Below are positions 56,124-64,000 of a stretch of DNA of 64,000 nt, in pieces. Every line of letters begins with the position of its first letter. The stretch's first letter is position 1. Below the pieces are notes generated by a model. It was not told where the DNA came from. It saw nothing but the letters and a program-made list of their open reading frames with translations, and searched no databases. Source of the DNA: Melampsora larici-populina 98AG31 (lineage: Eukaryota; Basidiomycota; Pucciniomycetes; Pucciniales; Melampsoraceae); NCBI RefSeq assembly GCF_000204055.1, contig NW_006768810.1, positions 166,632 to 230,631 on the forward strand, in the 5' to 3' direction. The translations under genes were made by a program, and so were the position numbers.

Positions 56124-58164
56124 AAATGAAGAAATGGACAATCAGCGATCTCAATCAGTTATATCCACCGCAAATAACTCACAGCTTCTAGCATCCTATA
56201 ATCAATCCCTATCGGTCTCGAATCTTGGACCCGAGTCATTCATTCTTATCCATTTTCAATCCATCAATCGTCTGAGTCGCCAGTGTGAAGGAAACGATTG
56301 CGGAGATGAGATACATCTCTTCTGCCAACTTCGTAATCTAAATCATTCACAATTCACAAGTCTAGTCTTGCTATCATCACTCTTCACTTCTCACTAATAT
56401 TTGCAGTTGTTGTACGACCACCTTCAACCCCACCTCACCTCATCTTCCCACCTTCCAGTTACTACTGTTTCATGAGGCAGACACTACTTTCTGCTGAGCT
56501 GAATCATTCAAGTACATAATAGTTCTTTTCATTTCTGAAAAAAAGCAATGTGAGGTATCTTATTACCCCTCCTTCTAAACTACACAAATCTTATCTCTCC
56601 TTTCTTTTTATTCATCCTTAACCTCAATTGATGAATTATATTTTGAAAGTCTTTAAATACTATCAAAGAAATCCTACTGAAGTTTTCCATAGTAGAAATA
56701 CCTATATAAATATACATTTTAGTGTGGTATTTTTTTCTTCCTTTCTTATTTGATCTAAAGATGTATTAATTTATATATAATTGGTTTTTTTGGTTTTTTC
56801 ATCGTTTGGTTGTTGATTCTTTTCGGACATTTAATTTTTATATTTTTGTCTTTTTTTGGGGGGGTTTCTTTCTTTTAAAGGGTGTTGATTTGAGATTTTT
56901 TTTCTTTTTTTTGGTGTGTTAATAATGAAGGAGAATGAAGATATATTAGAGAAAACAGAGTGGAGCAAAACAAGTGAGGAATAGGTTGAGTTAATTTTTC
57001 ATCAGGTTGGTTTAAAACTCGGCAACATGGTTTTTGTCTTTTATAAGCATTTAAGCAAACTTGACAAAGTTCCTTGCGGGCGGTAAAACCCAAAGCCTGC
57101 ATGACTACACCAATTAGGACCTTCCTGGTGTCAGAGGTTGTGAGATTTAGTAGAGGGAAAATGGGTTCCAATGAAAAATGTGTGTTAAACAAAAGCTTTT
57201 TTGATTTCCTATTGAACAAATTGTCCAGCTTCTGCTAGACATGAGCCTTGATTCAGATCCACCAAATCATTTTCCATTCTAAATCTTCATTGCCAATTCA
57301 ACACCCAAACCGTACCGCAATGTAATTTTGATTGCGGTGTGATTGTGTTGCAATAATCATGTTCGGGTATCAGATCGTGAACCGTCACGACTTCAGGGTG
57401 AAGATTGATTTGGTTGAGTGCTTTCCCAAAGTGAATTCCAATCAACTTGTAAGTGCGACTCTCGCTCGTCTTGACTTTGGCTTTGGTTTAGCTAGATGGG
57501 TCACAATGATATCGGGCATGTTCATATAAGCTTCTTGGTACGCCGGTATGTCGATATTATGTTGATCACCTTGAACGTTTGTTGATGTCTTCCTTAGACC
57601 CCGCGAGCTCACCGGTGGGGATGTTGTAACAGACAAGCCCAGACAAGGCTGAGGACGTCAAAGCTGCTTCAGTCATCTCATTTCACTCCCGATTCCTGCC
57701 ATGGTGATGCTGTGTCAACCATAAGCAACCAATGGCAATCTTAGGAAACCTAGGCTTACTTATAATATTGTAAATCATGGCTTACATTGATGATCTTTCG
57801 AGTTATATATTTGAGTTGATTGATTTGCTGTGATAAAGTGTTTCTTCTTACCATTGAAGCTGTTTACCATTGTCCATTTTACCATCTTCGCCAGATTTGT
57901 TCTCATCAAGTTTTACCTACATAACCAACTCTCTCATCCGATTTCCTTGTTTTTGGTTTTGTTATTGATAATCCTCTTTGGTCTTCATACCAAGAAGTTT
58001 TGAGACTGTTGACTTTAGTTTGTTTTCTTTGAGTTCTGTAAGTTTATTTTTCTCAAGTTTTCACTTTTTTACGCGATCGATTGGATTTTTCTCGTCATCG
58101 CGTTACGTCATAACTCAGTTGCGTTCTTACGATTAAAGACCATTAAATAGCATACATCAGCGTC
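56124..58164. other. Spacer, no intact gene seen
   Basis: The first 700 bases are Chs7 3' sequence, T-rich towards 56,900. Minus-strand pieces at 57,219-56,875 (TSDTRKVLIGVVMQALGFTA, ELCQVCLNAYKRQKPCC) and 57,636-57,442 have protein-like composition but no recognisable family. They may be decayed transposon sequence. Confidence 0.45.
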
Positions 58165-59949
58165 ATGGGTAATGATTTATGTCAACATCTGGAATCTGGG
58201 ATCGCAAACGAGGCTTGCAGTCCTGAATTGATATGCGGGGTTCATGATGTTTCAAAGCGTATACCTCAGCTAAACAAGACTGGCGACAACTTTGGTGTAT
58301 GGGAACGAGATTTGAAGGTTATGATAGGCAGTCTCACCGGGGCATGCGACTACCTCACGAGCGAGTTACACAAGCATCATCCGAAGTTGAACAAAGCCGT
58401 GTTTGATCTTATCTTTTGGTCGATTCATGAAGAGCTCCGTCAGGACATCAATATTGAAGGGTCTGCTGGAGAAGCCTTTGAATTCTTGGCCAATCAATTC
58501 CAATCAAATCCTTCAGTTCAATGTATCATGAGTCGAGCCGGTCTGCCGGAAGAAATTTTGGAGAACATTGTGAATATGGTTTATCAGCAGTCTTCTAAAG
58601 AAAAAAACACTATCAAAGCAAGAAAATTAGAGCGTCGATCACACGCCCCTCATGAATGTGGTAGACATAAAGCACACCATGAACTGCCGATTCTTGATAC
58701 CTTTCAAAACCTAGCCGTTGTGAATCGAAAGTTTCACAAGCTTTGTCTTCCGAAACTGTGGCAGGTATGTGCTGTTTTTCCAGAACTCCAGTGTTACTCT
58801 ACATGTCAATTTGAAAGGTGCTTACTTGTTCCTATCCAATAAATAAATCAGCACATCCGATTTCCGAGCGCCCTTCCTGCTCCTATGTCAATTTGGACAG
58901 AGGGCATCCTCTTGAGGCACGGGCATCTAGTGGAATCTTGTGAATTCAGATTGGAAGATAGGTCTTTCAATGAAGATGAATCAGCCTTTGAGAGAAGTAT
59001 TGACGATAACAAAGCGATATGCACCCACGGCGAAGACGACGACGAAGAGGACGACGAAGAGGAAGGGGTGAGGAGAATTGGGATCGGAGCAATAAACGTA
59101 GAAAAGATCTTCAAAGCCTGTCCTTCCCTAAAGTCGGTAGAGATTAAGATTCCAACTGAATTAGATGAATTAGATTTTCTTAATTGCCTCCTAGGCCGCT
59201 TGAATGGTCTGTTTGGACTTGTCCCTAAACTTCAACATTTAATACTAAGGGACTTTCAAGAAGAGACTTATCCAAGACCATTTGTGTTTAATGTTCTCAA
59301 AAAATTACCTTCACTTGTATCATTGGAACTGATTGGCTTCAAGTTTAATTCAAGCGACCCGGAATATAATTTGGGGTGGAACCTGGCCCAGCATCAGAAC
59401 CTTCGCAAAGTACATCTTTATCGTGTTACTTGCAAATCCGATGATCGAACTTGGGGTATGCAGCCTTGGCCTCAACAACTTACAACTCTTGATATTTGCT
59501 TTTGTGAAGGATTGAAAGCTGGCATGGTTCAGAAACTACTCAGCGGTTGCGCACCCTATCTTACTAAACTTAAGATCTCGCTTTCGGATTTCAATGACGA
59601 TTCAGAAGTCGAGGGTCAGACTAAGCTCCCAGCTCTCGAACAGCTCATCCTAGGAAATCACAAAAGAAGCTTCGATTTACTTGTAAGCTGTAAAGGCTGT
59701 CAAAATATACGACTAATCAAATCTCATCTTCCTCTCACCAATAATCAATGGAGTTTGGTGAAGCATCTTTTGTCTACATGCACATGGCCTAAGCTTTCAG
59801 TTTTACGTCTTTGTAATGATGATCCGAGGAACAAAAATCAAGATATGAAGAAACTAACTAAGACGGATGTGAATGAAATTTGGGCTACTTTCAAAATCAA
59901 ACTCTTTATCGATCCAAACCCATATGGATTATGGCTGCTTGAGCAGTAA
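58165..59949 (+). CDS. F-box/LRR-like protein with an N-terminal Copia Gag-like domain (565 aa)
   Basis: Exons are 58165-58764 and 58852-59949, 1,698 nt in frame across a GTATGT-CAG intron. Residues 32-113 follow the order seen in the N-terminus of Ty1/Copia Gag: IPQLNKTGDNFGVWERDLKV, then DLIFWSIHEELRQDI, then AGEAFEFLANQFQ. Residues 127-200 look like an F-box (AGLPEEILENIV, then FQNLAVVNRKFHKLCLPKLW). The rest is a run of leucine-rich segments (LPSLVSLELIGFKF, LTTLDICFCEGLK, LPALEQLILGN) with an acidic loop (GEDDDEEDDEEEG). F-box proteins bring substrates to SCF ubiquitin ligases; the Gag part would be a new substrate- or self-interaction module. The frame is intact, so this is not simple transposon debris. 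Confidence 0.7.
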
Positions 59950-61640
59950 ATCTTAGTAACATCAGGTGATGAGCTGTTATCTATAATCTTATGATCTTTA
60001 TTGTGATTCAAGAACTCGTTTCTTTTGTTGCAGTTTTATTCATTATGTAAAAACAATTATCTCATCTTTATAGTAGTTTTTGTATCATCATTTTCTTTAT
60101 GGAGAAGTTGAGTTTTCAGAGTGATTGAATCCCTTGAACAACATCCTTCAAAAACTTAGCTGGTCTCTTAGCTACAAGTCCAATCCTTTCTGTGCGCCAT
60201 ATCATCCAGTGAGTTTTTTCTGTCAAACAATGTGATTCTGATAGATTTACCAATCAAGTCATCAAGATTGTGTCTCATTGATAATGATACATCTTCAAGC
60301 CAAGTTAAAGCCCACCAATCTTGCTCCTCTTTTTCTCAGGAATCCCAGAAGAGTGATTCAAGTAGCTTCAAGTGGGCACCTATGGATTTTAGAGGTCTAT
60401 AGCATTCCAAGCCTTGTGACTACTCTTCGCAGAAGTGTAGATTTGACTGCATTGGTCGGTGACCTTTTTGTACTCTCCATTGATGGGCTTTCAAGATCAT
60501 TTCAGTGTGAAAGCTGAATCATTTTGTTCTGTTTTTGTGTCATGGTCACATTGAGTGGTTGAAGTTGGCCAAAAAATGTCCAAAATGTTACATACCTTTG
60601 GCCTCCCAGCTTTTCCAAATGGTTTTTTTGCAAAGACTTTGAATGTGCTTCTCAGCTAGAGTTTTGCTAGAGGGTTTTGTTTTGAAAGTATGGGCAACAT
60701 TCTGATGTACATAGGGACAATTGAATTTTGTCTGACTTGATCCCTGAACAAATGATGAGGTGGTGCTATAAGAGGCTAGAATTCAGAAGGCTTGACAACC
60801 AGCAGTGTTTCCCACGCACCAGAGTATGTAGATCAAAATTTCCATTGCCTTCAAGCCCCGAGGTCCTAACAAGAGTCAATCTTTAATCTACAGGCAGGGT
60901 TAGGGAAGTCCACCAAAGCCTACTGTTTTGATGATCAAATCGAATCTCAGCTTGTCGCTACAGTCGTCTCTGACATAAACCATCTGTGCTGTAAGCCATA
61001 CTCCATCAAAACCCATACAAATCTGGCTATCTGCAGAAAAATTGCAGGGAAAGTGGGTCCATAACCCATAACTTTGTAGTACCCCATAACCCATAAGGTT
61101 TTTGAGGGAAAGCAGAGTTCATAACCCATAAAAGTCAGGGGTCATTTGAAAAAAAATGACTGAGGGAGGCTTGAAAAACTGTAAACATAAATATTTACAG
61201 ACAAACTCTATTGATACTAACACTATTCAACCTTATTTAGCTTTCACACACCGCACATCACAAACTCATTTATATTATACTTCCTCCAAACTGTCCAAAT
61301 ACATTGTGGCCAATATTGAGGAAGATTAGGGAAGATTTCAAGAAATTTGAAAATGGATTGCGCTATTTGGCGACCGGTTTGAAAACTGTCATGCCCGGTT
61401 TCATGGGCCAAATTTGGCCGCAGCGACAGCAATTTGACAAACCGGGCACAATAATTGAAATTTGGGCTCATACAACACATAACCGGGCCTCGATCGTATG
61501 AAACCGGGCTATGCATCCTTTCTCGACTCCTCCAACCTTCAACGATTTCGCAGAATGCTGGGCCTGATGCTTGCACCAGTCGAAGGCGTGAAGCCACTTA
61601 CCGGATTGGGACAACCTCACCTCTCAACTGACGGACTTCA
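59950..61640. other. Spacer with short repeats, no gene seen
   Basis: Near 61,065-61,130 the phrase CCATAACCCATAA occurs twice and ATAACCCATAA once more. Between 61,370 and 61,510 AACCGGGC or CCCGGTTT occurs five or more times, probably a decayed fold-back element. No sustained coding frame was found. Confidence 0.5.
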
Positions 61641-61828
61641 CGTTTCAAACTCAACTATCAACATGACTAGTGCACAGATGGTAAGTTGCCCCTTCCTTTG
61701 ACTCCTGTTCCTTGTCTCTTCTTTCCTTATAGTTGACATTGAGTCTTTTCCATCCTCTAGGTGTTTGTTACCATCACCTTTGTAGGTATTCTCGCTGAAA
61801 GTCAACACGTGGTATTATCACTTTCAAT

Positions 61829-64000
61829 GCCCAACCCCAAAGCTTCCTCGTCATCAAAGGCAGCTCCACCGGCTTCCACTCAATTAGTGAACGCTCTTGC
61901 TCAGCTTCTTCATGCTCAACCGAGACCACCACCGCAACCGCCTCAGTACCCCTTCCCATACCCTCATTATATGTATCCACCGCCACCCCACAACAACACA
62001 TGGCAGTATCCTTATTTCCCATCACAGAATTATCCTCATGTCCCATTTGGACCACAGTACCCTTATATGCCAGATTGACAGGCACCACCATACCCTAATT
62101 TCCCCTCATCTCCTCCAATTACTCCTGTTTCTGTTGTCTCTACTTGCAAGAAACAGAAGTTCATAGAACCGTCGACCTCTGATTCCAGCGTGATTGATCC
62201 CAACCTTAGCATCCCTATCACCAAATCAATCACTGAACATCCGACTTCATCCTTGACTTCTGGAAACCCAAAAGAAACTCTACCAGCTCTAGTTAATGAT
62301 GTTGTTGACTTCCCGGATGATACCATGGATGATGTTGATGACGATGAGATGATTGACTTACTGGCTGAGCGAGACGAGGATTGGCCTCCAGTTGGTCAGT
62401 TTTGTTTTCTTTTTGTAATCTCACTTTCCATTTGTCATATTTCTTACTTATTTCTTTCTCCATCTTTATTGATGCTGCTAATTAGGAACCAAGCCGGTCC
62501 GTCTCATGCAAACACCTAAAATTGGCAAGAAGTTCATAGCAATGGCAAGTGGTATCATGTATATGAATGCAGTTGCTTGACATCAAGGTTACGGCCTAGC
62601 CATCAAAAGTCACAAGACTGAACATCATGAGAAAGTTTGAATCTACTTTAGGTGTTCACTTGGTTGGTCGGTTGACTTGGTATCTGAGGTTCGCGAATCT
62701 TCAACAAAGATGACCGGGTGTCCATTTGAATTATCTCTCAACTATCATTCACAGTGCGATCGTTGGATAGTCCAACAGCACATGACAAACGACACAAAAC
62801 ACAATCACAATCACAAGCCATTTGAACATCCTCACAATCTCTCAAAGAATCAGCAATTCTCAGCAGAAATCTTAGAGCAAATCCACCTGCTTTCATCCGC
62901 TGGTTGTCGCGCCGGCCAGATCCGGGAGCTCATCAATTTCCCCCTGGCTCAGAACCTCTGGCCAGAGACATCCGGAATGCTTTGCGGCGTCAATGTGACG
63001 TGTGGCTAGCTGGTCGAACTCCGATTCAAGGTTTATTGGACTTGATCACCGAACATAACTGGGCTTTTTGAACTAGAACTGCTGTAGATGGGACTCTTCA
63101 ATCTCTTTTTTTTGCCAGCCCCGGTGGAATAAAACTAGCTCGTCGATTCCCTATGGTGATTGGACTCGATTGTACTTACAAGACAAATCGATTCAATTTA
63201 CCCCTGCTTCATATTGTCGGTACTACAAACACTCACAAATCTTTCACGATTGCACTGTGCTTCATGCACAGTGAGGTTGAAGACGCGTATTTTTGGGCTA
63301 TGGAACAGTTAAAATCGGTGGTGTTTCCTCAAGATACGGCGGCATCCAGCTCCCAAGAGACGCAAACTAACTCTTCTAACAAGACAAAATACTCCGATAC
63401 TGCCGGCTCCAGCTCCAAAGATTCCAACAACCAGACCTCTGAAGAAACCAGTACAAATCCCAGTTCCACCAATACCAGCTTTCCACTTCCGCAGACTTTC
63501 TGCACCGACACTGAACCAGCTCTTTACAACGCCATCAGCAAGGTTTTTCCTAGTGCGTCTCATATTCTGTGCATCTGGCACATCAATCACAACATAGGCA
63601 AGAAGTGTAAGAAGAAGTTCAAGGCTGAGGAATGGACCAACTTCATGAAGGTGTGGAATATTTTTTTGCAAAGTACAACCACCAAGGATTTCAATGAAAA
63701 CTTGAAAGCAGTTAAAATCATAGCTCGACACCATGGAATCCTGGAATATCTGGAGCGAACTTGGCTTTACCAATGTGAAAAGTTTGTGGCACTTTACACC
63801 TCGCAAACACCTCATTTTGGCAACTCGTCAATGTCTCGAGTCGAAGGTGGCCATCATCGACTGAAGAATTTTCTGGATGGAAGCCAAAACGATTTCATTA
63901 CCTGTTTCAAAGCATTTAAGCGGGCCTGCAACTCTCAATTCAAAGAAATAATGGTTGCGACTGGAGTTGAAAGCACAAAGACCCTTGTTGGTTTTCCAAC
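61829..64000 (+). pseudogene. MULE-type transposase, decayed, leaves the window
   Basis: It is a Mutator-like transposase of the FAR1 type. The N-terminus (MPNPKASSSSKAAPPASTQL) leads into a Pro/Tyr-rich stretch and an acidic patch (DDTMDDVDDDEMID). A FAR1-like zinc region follows (TGCPFELSLNYHSQCDRW, then H-N-H-N-H). The MULE core has VIGLDCTYKTNRFNLPLLHI (first Asp), FCTDTEPALYNAI (second Asp) and SHILCIWHINHNIGKKC. The last part is SRVEGGHHRLKNFL, so the third catalytic residue should lie just beyond or near the edge. Four in-frame TGA codons (62,076, 62,578, 62,638, 63,069) and a one-base slip in a C run near 62,940 break it. It is therefore inactive. Confidence 0.8.

Noticed and set aside
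56875..57219. Possible cysteine-containing small secreted protein
   Set aside because: No signal peptide at the first Met and a Lys/Ser-rich end; more likely a remnant in another frame.
61774..62326. Minus-strand frames opposite the MULE N-terminus
   Set aside because: They mirror the Pro/Tyr-rich coding stretch of the plus strand and have no motif of their own.

Overview
The window looks like a chromosome segment of a basidiomycete, most probably a rust fungus (Pucciniomycotina). The reasons are AT-rich spacers, genes split by short GT-AG introns of about 55-90 bases, a chitin synthase export chaperone, a GatC-like mitochondrial protein, alpha-kinase genes with zinc ribbons, and many basidiomycete DNA transposons. 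The genus is an inference. All exon boundaries were joined by hand from splice signals and reading-frame continuity. No transcript data or database search was used.

Layout. Bases 1-2,900 hold the start of a gene leaving the left edge and, on the minus strand, a series of repeated exon-like units with strong GT splice donors. Bases 2,941-6,969 are a complete Tc1/mariner-type transposon with 72-bp perfect terminal inverted repeats, a TA duplication, an intact four-exon DD34E transposase (342 aa) and a convergent passenger gene of unknown function. Bases 7,300-10,050 hold a decayed Cdc20-like fragment between two GC-rich fold-back segments, a lipase-like remnant and a hairpin MITE. Bases 10,567-15,164 hold a divergent pair of alpha-kinase-fold genes, followed by tandem arrays. 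Bases 16,521-18,020 are a frameshifted integrase-core gene, followed by a 203-bp hairpin MITE and decayed coding remnants.

Bases 22,197-30,309 carry two head-to-head copies of a CACTA/Tnp2-like transposase. The left copy is truncated and has a premature stop; the right copy is open throughout. An array after the right copy shares a GGCACACTGCC core with the array after the alpha-kinase gene, and both lie near a TATA-like motif and AAAAGC-rich repeats. Bases 31,441-34,201 are a second, decayed gene with a 525-bp TA-flanked MITE inserted in an exon.

From about 37 kb the window becomes a conventional gene region: two paralogous Ser/Thr kinases in opposite orientation (37.1 and 49.8-50.8 kb) around an NFKBIL1-like protein, a GatC-like protein and a long IBTK/Btb3-like ankyrin-RCC1-BTB-BTB protein. 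Next come a 4-kb spacer with a short interstitial telomere-type repeat, a Chs7-type chaperone, and an F-box protein whose N-terminus resembles a Copia Gag domain. A decayed MULE transposase runs off the right edge. The contrast between the transposon-rich left half and the gene-rich right half is the main organisational feature.
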